Shown here in pieces: positions 45,042 through 53,207 of a DNA stretch of 64,000 nucleotides. Each line of letters starts with the position of its first letter. Within the stretch, counting starts at the first letter, position 1. Below the pieces are notes generated by a model. That model had not been told where the DNA came from, made no database searches, and saw nothing but the letters and a program-made list of their open reading frames with translations. The stretch comes from SZUA-547 sp963669315 (GTDB lineage: Bacteria; Pseudomonadota; Alphaproteobacteria; Rhodobacterales; Rhodobacteraceae). The stretch is taken from assembly GCA_963669315.1 (NCBI GenBank), contig OY770021.1, positions 1,984,001 through 2,048,000 on the forward strand, given 5' to 3'. Position numbers and translations under genes: made by a program.

Positions 45042-45082
45042 CGACAGATTGGGCGGTGGCGTTGAGCATGTCCGCTTTGGGT

Positions 45083-46602
45083 CGATTCCGTTGAAAAAGT
45101 CGTCAAGTTTGGCTGTTGGAGAGCGGCGTCGTTCGACGCGCAACCGGGCCCGATCACGCCGGTTGCGACGTTCGGGGCGCCGGGACCAGTTTGGCGAGCT
45201 TTCTGAGGTTCTGAGCGGTGGCTGCGAGGTGGAATTCGTCCCTGGCGCCGTTGGATCCGCGTAATCGAAGTCGGTCGAGCTTGAGGATGCGCTTGAGGTG
45301 GGCGAAGAGCATCTCGACCTTTTTCCTCATTCGGCGCGAGACGACATAGGCGTCGGTCTTCGCGATGGCGCGGGCGATGTCCCGCGCGCCTTCGTGGATG
45401 GATCGGGGGACTTTTCGTTGGGGCGCTTTTGGACAACAGCGGGGTTTGAGGACGCAGGCGTCGCAGTCGTGCTTGCTGGCGCGGTAGATCAGCGTCGCCT
45501 CGTCATTGACCCGCGCCCCTGTCGTCGTCATCGGACGGCCTCCGGGACAGATGTAAGCGTCGGTCTCGTGGTCGTAAGCAAAGTCCTCGCGGGAGAAGGT
45601 TCCATCCCGCCGAGCCGATTTGTCGATCACCGGGATGTGCGGCTCGATCCCGCGCCCCTCGACCAGCCAGTTCAGCATGGCCGCGGACCCGTAAGCCGTG
45701 TCGGCGATCAGCCGCTCGGGGGAGAGGTCGAAACGGTCCATCGTTCGGTCGATCATGGTCTGCGCGGCGCCCGTCTCCGCCGGGCGGACCGCCCGCGTCG
45801 CCTCCACATCGACGATGACCGCGTGGTCCGTGTCGATCAGATAGTTGTCCGCGTAAGCGAAGAAGGCCGGCCCCTTCAGCGCTCCGGTCCATTGCGCGGC
45901 CGGGTCGGCATGCGAAGTGAACTTGGGCGCTTTCTCCGTCGCCGCGCCGAAGGCGGCGTCGTCAAGCGTATCGAGATATTCACGCACAGCGCGGGGCGCG
46001 TCCTCGGGGTCGAGCTTCTCCGCCGGCCAGTCAGCGATTGGCGTCGCGTTCTGCTTGCTGGCGTCGGCCCGGATGATGCTGGCGTCGACCGCGAAGCTTT
46101 GGCCGCCGACCAGGCCCTCGACGATGCAGCGCGCGACGACCTCTTCGAACAGGCGGCGCAAGAGGTCGCTCTCCCGGAACCTCCCGTGGCGGTTTTTCGA
46201 GAAAGTAGAGTGGTCAGGGATCGGGTCGGTGAGATCGAGCCGGCAAAACCACCGGTAGGCGAGGTTCAGATGCGCCTCTTCGCAAAGGCGGCGCTCGGAC
46301 CGAATACCCATCACGTAGCCGACAAGCAGCATCCGGATCATCAGTTCTGGATCGACCGAGGGCCGGCCTGTCGAGCTGTAGTGAGCAGCCAGGTGATGGC
46401 GGACGCCAGAAAGATCGACGAACCGGTCAATCGACCGCAACAGGTGATCCCGCGGCACATGATCCTCAATCGAGAACTCGTAGAAAAGCGCGCCTTGCGC
46501 TTCCTGCCTCGGACCCATCATCTCAACCGCCCTCCCGCGTTTGCCGGTGGACTGAATCAGGACGCCGAAGCTACTTCAACAGGGAGTTTTTCAACACAAT
46601 CG
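45083..46602. mobile_element. IS1182-family insertion sequence
   Basis: A transposase gene fills most of 1.52 kb between imperfect terminal inverted repeats: left CGATTCCGTTGAAAAAGTC (45083-45101) and right, on the minus strand, CGATTGTGTTGAAAAACTC (46602-46584), 16 of 19 positions identical. No clear target duplication was seen. Confidence 0.8.
45154..46521 (-). CDS. IS1182-family DDE transposase
   Basis: A 455-residue transposase with the N-terminal DUF772 domain (GRPSVDPELMIRMLLVGYVM; RRLCEEAHLNLAYRWFCRLD) and a DDE domain: first Asp in FAVDASIIRAD, second in LIADTAYGS, and Glu in RRMRKKVEMLFAHLKRI. A Cys cluster (CDACVLKPRCCP) is typical. It is full length without internal stops, so the IS may be active. 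Confidence 0.93.
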   Translation of the reverse strand: MMGPRQEAQGALFYEFSIEDHVPRDHLLRSIDRFVDLSGVRHHLAAHYSSTGRPSVDPELMIRMLLVGYVMGIRSERRLCEEAHLNLAYRWFCRLDLTDPIPDHSTFSKNRHGRFRESDLLRRLFEEVVARCIVEGLVGGQSFAVDASIIRADASKQNATPIADWPAEKLDPEDAPRAVREYLDTLDDAAFGAATEKAPKFTSHADPAAQWTGALKGPAFFAYADNYLIDTDHAVIVDVEATRAVRPAETGAAQTMIDRTMDRFDLSPERLIADTAYGSAAMLNWLVEGRGIEPHIPVIDKSARRDGTFSREDFAYDHETDAYICPGGRPMTTTGARVNDEATLIYRASKHDCDACVLKPRCCPKAPQRKVPRSIHEGARDIARAIAKTDAYVVSRRMRKKVEMLFAHLKRILKLDRLRLRGSNGARDEFHLAATAQNLRKLAKLVPAPRTSQPA

Positions 46603-46694
46603 GTCAGGACCTGTCATCTGACCAAATGACTCAGATGACCGCTTCGCCACGCATCTCGGTCATTCGGCCGCTGCCAACTCGGTAGGTCCTGACC
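46602..46694. repeat. nested inverted repeats upstream of the Rep-like gene
   Basis: Outer perfect 11-bp arms GGTCAGGACCT (46602-46612) and AGGTCCTGACC (46684-46694) enclose an inner 9-bp hairpin GTCATCTGA/TCAGATGAC (46613-46639). The structure starts exactly where the IS ends, so the IS probably landed in or beside it. Confidence 0.55.
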
Positions 46695-46797
46695 CTAATG
46701 GCGTAACTTGCCAAGCTGTCGTCCATTCGCGCCATTATAAATGGCTCCAGGCACTCCCTAGGTTCCTCTCCAACGCAACAAACCTAAGGAGCGCGAA

Positions 46798-47565
46798 ATG
46801 ACGATCCCATACGCCGTCGATATTCTCGCCCCCGGCTTCGTCCTCGATCCGGACTGCTTCGTCATGCATTCACAGGCGACCCGAGCTGACCACATCGAAG
46901 GCGCGGATGTGCAAATCCATGGCCGATCCGGCCGCTGCACCTCCGTCACCATCGGCAAAATGCCCGGCCGGCAGATGATCCTCTATGACAAGCGCGCCGA
47001 GGTCATCGCCAAGCGCAAGGCCGAGTGGTGGGAGATCTGGAACGCCAAGCGAAAGGCTGAAGGCGCGCCTCCTTTGGACCGCTCGGACGCCGCTGCAAGC
47101 ACGGTCTGGCGGGCCGAACTCCGCGCCGGCAAGCGGCACCTCAAGGATAAGTGGCGCATCCGCACCTGGGCCGACCTCGACGACCGTCTTGGCGACCTCA
47201 TGGCGGCGGCGCTCGACGCCGTGCGCTACTGTCAACCGATGGCCGATGGCAACCGCTCGCGCTGGCCGGACGATACTCTCTGGAGCACCGTTCGCGAGCA
47301 GATCACAGGCGATCTTTTCGAAATGCGCAGCCACGTCGATCCGGACCTTATTCGCAAGGTTCTCCGGGCCGAGCATCAGCAGATGCTAGTGGGGCAGATG
47401 TCTGGCCTGTCGGTCGCTCTGGCGGTTACAGAAGGCTGCGCCTCCGACGACTATGAGGGCCTGCTCCAGAAGCTTCCCCGCACCTTGCTCAGACACGCAG
47501 ATAAGCACGCAACGCCGATCAATGAGCGGTTCGGCAAGGTCGAGGCGCGGTATGCGTTTCGGTAG
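46798..47565 (+). CDS. replication-initiation-factor-like protein (possible rolling-circle Rep fragment)
   Basis: A 255-residue protein from ATG 46798 with AAGGAG 7 bp upstream. The stretch SVTIGKMPGRQMILYDKRAEV (about 50-70) resembles the catalytic-region signature of Rep_trans/phage replication initiators, in which a GSR/GRQ turn precedes YDK.E. WWEIWNAKRKAEGAPPL and TVWRAELRAGKRHLKDKW follow. The N-terminal 45 residues look short for a complete initiator, so it may be 5'-truncated by rearrangement near the IS. The family assignment is from memory of motifs and is uncertain. Confidence 0.45.
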   Translation: MTIPYAVDILAPGFVLDPDCFVMHSQATRADHIEGADVQIHGRSGRCTSVTIGKMPGRQMILYDKRAEVIAKRKAEWWEIWNAKRKAEGAPPLDRSDAAASTVWRAELRAGKRHLKDKWRIRTWADLDDRLGDLMAAALDAVRYCQPMADGNRSRWPDDTLWSTVREQITGDLFEMRSHVDPDLIRKVLRAEHQQMLVGQMSGLSVALAVTEGCASDDYEGLLQKLPRTLLRHADKHATPINERFGKVEARYAFR

Positions 47566-48032
47566 ATAATTTAGATTCAATGGTGAGCTAGTAGGAATTG
47601 TCGGTAAGCGGTCTTTCGCATCGGACGTTGTTCACGTCGAATATGCACCAGGAGTTCCATTCTCCCGTCGGCGCTGGTTGTGGTCCGATCGGTTTGACAA
47701 AAAGAACGGTTTGAGGAACCCACCCGAATCTAAGGGCTTCGCGATCTCGCCATCACCGACAGCGCCGAGGATTCCGACGCATGCCTGACCGGAGCCATCG
47801 TGGCGGCTCTTGCTTTAGGCGCCAAAAGAAACCTGGCGGTGATTAATTCGCCGGCAGCTTCCGGAAACATAGAGTATAGCGTGCAGTAAATTGCCTAAAC
47901 CTGATTAAAATCAATGCGGCGGCGAATCTCTTAATAAAGTGTTAATATTAATGGAATCTCGGCGCCCCCTCGAGATTCGTTGAAACCTCGAGCTGGCCAA
48001 CGCCAGCATTGAGAAATAGGGAGGTTCTAAGA
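47566..48032. other. 467-bp gap with a possible gene remnant
   Basis: No intact gene. A start-less 51-codon frame ending TAA 47889 reads DLAITDSAEDSDACLTGAIV then AALALGAKRNLAVINSPAAS and may be the 3' end of a lost gene. The last 150 bp are AT-rich (TTAATAAAGTGTTAATATTAATGG) and probably hold the promoter of the lipoprotein gene. Confidence 0.4.
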
Positions 48033-49178
48033 ATGCATACGAAATCATTGCTTATGCTCAGCGTCTGCGCGTTTGCGCTGGGCGCTTGCGGATCTTCGGG
48101 CGGCGGCGGCGGCGGCGGCGGTGCCGGCGACGGCGGCGGCGGCGGCGGCGGCGAGTTCTTCACTCAGGAGTGGACCGAAGATCCGCCGAACAGCAGCTTG
48201 GCTGAGTTCTTTACTCAAGAGGAAGCGCAGAACATCAGCATCACGCAGCACACCGGCAATGCGACGCTCAGCAGCGGATCGCTGACGCTCGAAGCCACCG
48301 CGCATGGCGAGGACAGGAACCAGACGACCCTCAATTTGGCTTTGGACACCGAAGCTGTTGAACCTCCCAATCTGACGGGCACGGTCGATATCAATTCCAT
48401 TGGACAGTTGGGCGCCGCTGGCGTTGTGGACGGTTCTCTGGGGGTGGTGTTCGCCACAGACGGCGAGTTCAATCCCTTTGACCCAGAATCTCCCGACCCG
48501 AGTGAGGGCGACGACGTTGCGATCGTGGTTCTCGGCGATCCTTCAGAGTTGCTCGAGTCTGAGACGTTCGGTGTTTCAGTAAATACGATCGAGGCGGTGG
48601 GCGAATTCGACTACATGTCGCTCGCGGCCTGGGCGGCGGTCGAGGTGCCGGGCGAAGGAGACACGTCAATCGATATCGACTTCGGCGTCGGGCATTTCGG
48701 CCTCGCGACACCGGTTGATGAAATGCCGACCGACGGCACAGCGCGCTACATGGGCGATTTTGTCGGCATCTTTATGAACCCCGGAACCGATGATGATGGT
48801 TTTGTCGGCGTCGCGCACGGAAATGCTGATTTCACTGCCGATTTTTCTGACGACTCTGTCGTGGGGGGTGTTTACGAAATGTATGGCGAAGGCGTTGACC
48901 TCACTGGGGAGCCGGACGGCGGGCCTCTGGGCTCCATAGACTTCCATGAGGTCGAGATCAGCGGCAATACATTCTCCGGCGGCGTGGTTCCAGGCGAGGA
49001 CGGATTTGGGGGCTTCAGCGAAGCATCGACCGGCAATCTCGACGGCGTCTTCTACGGGCCGTCGGTGGGTGACCGCGGGGACGACGGACCGCAGGAAGCC
49101 GGCGTCGTATTGACTCTGCAAGACGCCGATTCGGACAGGTTTGTCACCGGCGCGATCGGCGGGGAACTCTACGATTGA
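48033..49178 (+). CDS. TbpB-like surface lipoprotein, probable Slam cargo
   Basis: A 381-residue lipoprotein. The signal sequence ends in lipobox ALGAC (Cys19), followed by an unusual Gly-rich spacer (about 23-48, interrupted by AGD). The C-terminal half (about 225-380) resembles the beta-barrel domain of transferrin-binding-protein-like lipoproteins: ARYMGDFVGIFMNPG, GNADFTADFSDDSVVGGVYE, GVVPGEDGFGGFSE. ATG 48033 has AGGGAGG upstream; a longer start at 48009 would bury the signal. It sits 124 bp before a Slam homolog, the standard arrangement of a substrate and its surface-translocation factor. Ligand unknown; transferrin itself is unlikely in a free-living host. Confidence 0.75.
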   Translation: MHTKSLLMLSVCAFALGACGSSGGGGGGGGAGDGGGGGGGEFFTQEWTEDPPNSSLAEFFTQEEAQNISITQHTGNATLSSGSLTLEATAHGEDRNQTTLNLALDTEAVEPPNLTGTVDINSIGQLGAAGVVDGSLGVVFATDGEFNPFDPESPDPSEGDDVAIVVLGDPSELLESETFGVSVNTIEAVGEFDYMSLAAWAAVEVPGEGDTSIDIDFGVGHFGLATPVDEMPTDGTARYMGDFVGIFMNPGTDDDGFVGVAHGNADFTADFSDDSVVGGVYEMYGEGVDLTGEPDGGPLGSIDFHEVEISGNTFSGGVVPGEDGFGGFSEASTGNLDGVFYGPSVGDRGDDGPQEAGVVLTLQDADSDRFVTGAIGGELYD

Positions 49179-49302
49179 TCTCACGTCCTTGTTGTCGGCG
49201 CCTGCTTCGCGGCAGGCGCCGAGACTTTTGGCGCTTGCGTTCGTCCCGGTGTGGAGCGCGAATGGAACCGTGTAGTGAAGATCCGCAGGACGGAGGCGCT
49301 CC

Positions 49303-50664
49303 TTGAAATCAATCAAAATCGGTCTGATCGCGGCGCTCGCGATGTGCGTTCAGTATAGCCCGGCCCATACCGCCGAGAGCGCGGGCAAAAAGTCTATCGC
49401 CGAGCGTATTGAAAGCGGCGAACTGGAGGCGCGCAAGCTCTCCCGCCAGGAGTTCCTCGCCCTCGTCGAGCGCCGGATCAAAGCCGGTCGGCTGGACGAA
49501 GCGCTGCAACTTGTGGCCAAGCTTCCCGACACCGGAACCTGGGCCTTTGACAAGCGCTTCATCGTGGCGCGGATCGCCCGGATGAAAGGCGACTTCCGGA
49601 CCGCCGAAAAGGTGTATCGCCAGATGCTCTCGGCCGACCCCAATCTGCACCGCGTGCGGTTGGAACTTGCGCGCTCATTGTTCGAGCGGGGCAATTTCGA
49701 GGCGGCCGAGTACAATTTCCGCCTTGTGTTGGCGGCGGACGTCCCGGACTCCACCAAGCGGGCGATCCAGTGGCATTTGGCGCAAATGAGGCGCAATAAA
49801 TGGTGGACAGGCACCTTTGCGTTCTCGATCGTGCCCGACAGCAACATCAACACCGGCCCCTCCACTCGTGAAGTGACCATTCTTGGCTTGCCGTTCCAGC
49901 TGAATCGGGACTCCACTGAGCAGTCCGGCGTTGGCATCGAGGCCGTTCTGGATGGCGACGTGCGCCCACGTATCGCCGAGAATACGCGGCTCGCGGTCGG
50001 CGGACGTCTCTACGTGCTGGAATATCTGGGCAAAGGTTTTGATGACTACAACGCCACGCTACGAGCTGGACCAATCCGTACCCACGAACGGGGCGAGGTC
50101 GGCTTCTTCGGTCTCGCAGGGCATCGATGGTTTGACAGCGACCCCTACAGCACCAGCTACGGCGCGCGGGCCTTCGGCGATTATGATCTCAATACCCGTT
50201 GGAACGTATCAGGCGGCCTAACTTTTCTAGACATTGACGTCGAGGAATCCGACCGGTTGGACGGGCAGTTCTACGGCGCGAATGGCCGTCTGTTCCATAC
50301 CTTCGACGATCGCAGCACAGGGCAAGTTTTCGCGCAGGTTTCCCGCGCCGACCGAAACGATCCCGTCGAGGCCTATAACCTGTTTCGTCTCGGAGTTGGG
50401 TATTCGCGGGAACTGCCGCTGGGCCTGATCGGGTACGTCTCGCCAGAGGTCCGCTTTCGCAATCATGACGCCGAGTCCGCGATTTTCCACAAGACTCGCG
50501 AGGACGTGCTTTATCGCGCCGAGGGACGCCTGATCTTCCGCCGTCTGGTTGTTGAGGATTTCGCGCCCTACATTTCGCTGGCGTACGAGAAGAACACGTC
50601 GACCATTGACATTAATGACTACAGCCGATGGCGGGGTGCGTTTGGGGTGACCAAGCGCTTCTGA
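49303..50664 (+). CDS. surface lipoprotein assembly modifier (Slam, type XI secretion outer-membrane protein)
   Basis: A 453-residue outer-membrane protein from TTG 49303 (CGGAGG upstream) with a signal peptide (about 1-24). The N-terminal half has TPR repeats (about 50-165: GRLDEALQLVAKLP, GDFRTAEKVYRQMLSADPNL, GNFEAAEYNFRLVLAADVPD). The C-terminal DUF560 domain (about 166-453) starts WWTGTFAFSIVPDSNINTGP, continues as alternating barrel strands and ends in a terminal Phe (RGAFGVTKRF), the mark of a BAM-inserted barrel. Slam proteins move specific lipoproteins to the cell surface; the upstream TbpB-like gene is the obvious client. Confidence 0.85.
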   Translation: MKSIKIGLIAALAMCVQYSPAHTAESAGKKSIAERIESGELEARKLSRQEFLALVERRIKAGRLDEALQLVAKLPDTGTWAFDKRFIVARIARMKGDFRTAEKVYRQMLSADPNLHRVRLELARSLFERGNFEAAEYNFRLVLAADVPDSTKRAIQWHLAQMRRNKWWTGTFAFSIVPDSNINTGPSTREVTILGLPFQLNRDSTEQSGVGIEAVLDGDVRPRIAENTRLAVGGRLYVLEYLGKGFDDYNATLRAGPIRTHERGEVGFFGLAGHRWFDSDPYSTSYGARAFGDYDLNTRWNVSGGLTFLDIDVEESDRLDGQFYGANGRLFHTFDDRSTGQVFAQVSRADRNDPVEAYNLFRLGVGYSRELPLGLIGYVSPEVRFRNHDAESAIFHKTREDVLYRAEGRLIFRRLVVEDFAPYISLAYEKNTSTIDINDYSRWRGAFGVTKRF

Positions 50665-50951
50665 ACACTCAACGCTCAGATCACATATAGACCTATCAAT
50701 GGCGCCCGAACCGTCACCCACTTGGGCGCCCGAACATCCTGCCAAGTGGACGCTTCTAAAAACCTCGCCGTTCCTGCGCATTGATGATTCACTCCGCCTG
50801 AACGGGGATGGGCGCGTTGAAATTCCCTGTCTCTCATTTGCCACGCTCGTTTCCCCTGCAGGATGCTTCCACAGTGCTTCCACGGCGGACTGGAAGCACG
50901 GAAGGGGAGCGCCCGGATGGCGCGTAACATATTGCAAATATTAAGGTTTTT

Positions 50952-50996
50952 TGGTTGCGGGGGTAGGATTTGAACCTACGACCTTCAGGTTATGAG
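50952..50996 (-). other. 3' fragment of initiator tRNA-fMet (attachment-site scar)
   Basis: The minus strand reads from the anticodon loop CTCATAA through an intact T arm (GTAGG-TTCAAAT-CCTAC) to CCCCGCAACCA, 45 nt, identical in form to the 3' half of a tRNA-fMet(CAT). The 5' half is missing; unrelated sequence begins right after the loop. It is not a functional tRNA. Confidence 0.8.
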
Positions 50997-51343
50997 TCAG
51001 ACGTGCCTAAGTTATGCAGCCTGTTTTTTAGGATAGTTCCGCCGACGCCGCCTCGCGCGCGCGCCCGCTATATGTCTAGTATATCTAGTATATTCTATTT
51101 AGAGCGCCGCCCCCTCAAGGGGCGGAGCGTTCGATGCACTCTATATATAGTATATGATACCGGCAAGCTGATCGAAAAAATCGCGGCGGTCAAGCGAAAA
51201 GTTGCGTCTTCACCAAACTTTGGTTGCGTCGGCGCAGCCCCCAATCTATATCTTGTGGTGATGTTGCAACGAGCACCAGATGTAGTGGCGGCTTGCCCGC
51301 CCCCTTGTCGGGGGGCGGTCTGGCTTCGGACCGGAGGAACGCG
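50997..51343. other. AT-rich tandem repeats and hairpins upstream of the HTH gene
   Basis: No gene seen. TCTAGTATA is repeated in tandem at 51075-51092 in an AT-rich patch. Two related GC hairpins flank it downstream: CCGCCCC/GGGGCGG (51107-51125) and CCGCCCCCC/GGGGGGCGG (51296-51318), the latter just before the HTH start. Possible promoter, operator or replication region. The part between 50665 and 50951 also lacks a supported gene. Confidence 0.4.
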
Positions 51344-51619
51344 GTGCCGCATCCCATCGCAATCACAGATGAGCAACGACGAACCATCGTCGCCATGCTC
51401 GAAGCTGGCGACACTTATCAGTCAATTGCAAATTATCTTCAGGTCTGCACCGACACCGCCAAGCGCATCATGCACCACTCTGTTAACCCGCCTCCGAAAA
51501 AGCTGCGGATCGTCGAGGAAACATTGACCGGCGAGGAGCGCGTCGCCGCGCCCACTATGTCCCGCATGGTCGGCCTCGCCCGCTCGCTTGCTCACACAGG
51601 CGCGACCCCCTTGAAGTAG
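51344..51619 (+). CDS. helix-turn-helix protein, ending at an in-frame amber codon
   Basis: 91 residues from GTG 51344 (GGAGG 6 bp upstream). The N-terminal 45 residues form a homeodomain/resolvase-like HTH: ITDEQRRTIVAMLEAGDTYQ, SIANYLQVCTDTAKRIM. The segment after residue 70 (VGLARSLAHTGATPL) already matches the repeat motif that continues past the TAG at 51617-51619, in the same frame, for 252 more codons. The protein is therefore probably the front part of a longer one, cut by a nonsense mutation or extended by amber readthrough. Confidence 0.6.
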   Translation: MPHPIAITDEQRRTIVAMLEAGDTYQSIANYLQVCTDTAKRIMHHSVNPPPKKLRIVEETLTGEERVAAPTMSRMVGLARSLAHTGATPLK

Positions 51620-52375
51620 CTCAGCGTCTCTCACGCGGGCTCTCCCACCCGCACCGTCGGCCTCGTCCGCGCCGTCTCGCACTCAGCCGCCGCCGCGCTG
51701 TCCCGCACCTACTGCGCCGTCAAAGCCTTCGCCCTGTCCCATGTCGGCTCCCTGGCCTTCTCGAAGGAGGGCATCCTCGGCTACACCGCCGCCATCTCTC
51801 ACGCCGGAGCCGCCTCGCTCTCCCGGATCACGACGTTCACGCAGGCTCTCTCGCCCGTCCACGTCGCCAGCGCCTCGTTGTCTCGCCTCATCTCCCTGAC
51901 AAAAGCTGTCACCCACAGCGCCTCGCTGTCGCTCTCCCGCCTCATTGGCCTCACCCGCCTGGTCTCCCATATCGGCGCCGCCGTCACCGTCTCTCGTGAT
52001 GTCATTGTCGGGCTGATCCAGAAGTCCTTCGCCGTCGCCCACAGCGCCGCCGTCACGGGCGCAAGGGCCGCCACCTTCGTCAGCCTGGCCGCCGTCTCTC
52101 ACACCGGCTCCCTGGCCTTCTCCTGGCTTCTCCAGCAGGCCAATAAAGCAGCCGCCCACATCGCATCTCTGGCGCTCACCCGCACCATCATGCGCACGCA
52201 CTCGATCACCTCGACGCACGGCGCGTCCTCCGTCCGCGCCGCCCTCTCTGCGATCTCCGCCTCGGTCAGCCATATCGCCACCCTGGCCGGGTCGCGCATC
52301 TTCGTTCCGTTCGTCGCCGTCATGTCCCGCTTCGCCCGCAACGCAGTCGCCTGGGTCGGGCGACTGATCAACTAG
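51620..52375 (+). pseudogene. tandem-repeat extension in frame with the HTH protein
   Basis: Open for 251 codons after the TAG with strong third-position C/G preference and no ATG or GTG start; the only start is TTG 51878. It encodes about 11 degenerate repeats of 18-22 residues built on VSHxxSLxxSRxxxLTxA, for example VTHSASLSLSRLIGLTRL, VSHTGSLAFSWLLQQANK and AAHIASLALTRTIMRTHS. Alternating small and hydrophobic residues suggest amphipathic repeats. Function unknown; phage structural or DNA-associated repeat proteins are conceivable. Confidence 0.55.
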
Positions 52376-52402
52376 ATCATATGATATGAAAGGTGGGGCC
52401 AT

Positions 52403-52951
52403 ATGACCGAACAGGTCTGCTGCATCTGCGCCAAGACAATGCCCCTCGCCCGCTTCGAGCGCCTGCCCGACACGACGGCGGGCAATCCCATCTACCGCAA
52501 GAAGTGCTTCGACTGCCGCAACGAGGAGCGCGCCGCCCACAACACCTCCACGCCTGAGCAGTACCTGCGCAGAGCCGTCTCGTCGCTCAAATACACCCGC
52601 AAGAAAGAGGGCGTCACCTTCCTGATCACAGCCCAGGACGCCATCGACACCTATTACGAACAGGGTGGCAAGTGCGCCATCACTGGCCTCTCGCTCACCC
52701 ACGAGCGCACCGGCAAGCGCGGACCCCAACGCTGGACCGACAATCCCTTCAACATCACGATCGACCGCATCAACCCTGACGGTCCCTATGTCCCATCGAA
52801 CATCGTCCTGACGTGCAAACTGGCCAACTATGCACGCGGCGTCATGCCCCTCCACGACTTCATCGACCTCTGCGAACTCGTCACGCAGCACTGCTCCCGC
52901 TCATCCTTGGAGGGCCTCGACATCAAAGATTGCGTTGGACCAACGCCCTAA
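52403..52951 (+). CDS. HNH endonuclease-like protein with N-terminal zinc finger
   Basis: A 182-residue protein. Cys pairs CCIC (about 6-9) and CFDC (about 34-37) form a zinc ribbon of the kind seen in phage HNH proteins. The nuclease-like core is GGKCAITGLSLTH ... FNITIDRINPDGPYVPSNIV then LTCKLAN (about 85-150), with the Asp/Arg and Asn positions of the HNH fold. AAGGTGGGG precedes ATG 52403. Such proteins are common next to phage packaging genes or as homing endonucleases. It is the last gene before attR. Confidence 0.75.
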   Translation: MTEQVCCICAKTMPLARFERLPDTTAGNPIYRKKCFDCRNEERAAHNTSTPEQYLRRAVSSLKYTRKKEGVTFLITAQDAIDTYYEQGGKCAITGLSLTHERTGKRGPQRWTDNPFNITIDRINPDGPYVPSNIVLTCKLANYARGVMPLHDFIDLCELVTQHCSRSSLEGLDIKDCVGPTP

Positions 52952-52956
52952 ATCCC

Positions 52957-52975
52957 TGGCCGACATCTGGCCAAC
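52957..52975. promoter_or_regulatory. paired TGGCC arm-type site 4 (attR side)
   Basis: TGGCCGACATCTGGCCAAC, differing from site 2 only at the last base, 146 bp inside attR and outside any gene. Confidence 0.55.
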
Positions 52976-53086
52976 GCCTTGTCTTGGCGCACAACCCGAG
53001 ACGTATTGAGTCCCATCCTAAGACTGTTTATTGCCACCTTTAGATGCCGTCTCGCATTTCCGCTAAGCCACTGATCCACAAAAGAA

Positions 53087-53113
53087 AAACCCCAGACTAC
53101 ACGTCTGGGGTTT
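53087..53113 (-). terminator. rho-independent terminator of tRNA-Leu
   Basis: On the minus strand AAACCCCAGAC / GTCTGGGGTTT (11-bp stem, 5-nt loop) runs into TTCTTTTG. It lies inside the element, so the element supplies the tRNA's terminator. Confidence 0.75.
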
Positions 53114-53120
53114 GCATCTG

Positions 53121-53207
<87 letters not shown>

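Noticed and set aside
45298..46629. 443-codon plus-strand frame opposite the transposase
   Set aside because: Antisense to an intact IS1182-type transposase; no recognisable domain.
47992..48003. A further TGGCCAACGCC motif resembling the arm sites
   Set aside because: Only one half-site is present without the partner 11 bp away; probably chance.
48045..48305. Minus-strand small frame opposite the Gly-rich lipoprotein start
   Set aside because: Ala-rich translation of the GGC-repeat complement; the plus strand has lipobox, ribosome site and homologous downstream domain.
48033..50664. Iron-transferrin uptake system
   Set aside because: No TonB-dependent TbpA-type receptor is nearby, and the resemblance is to the TbpB barrel fold only; a specific iron ligand is not supported.
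50699..50944. 81-codon plus-strand frame after the Slam gene
   Set aside because: No ribosome site, Pro/Trp-rich low-quality translation, and direct repeats (GCTTCCAC) in the same DNA; better viewed as intergenic.
51683..52891. 402-codon open frame on the minus strand across the repeat and HNH region
   Set aside because: Antisense to the plus-strand repeats and HNH gene; composition is Gly/Asp/Arg-rich as expected for a shadow of GC-rich coding DNA, and no domain is recognisable.
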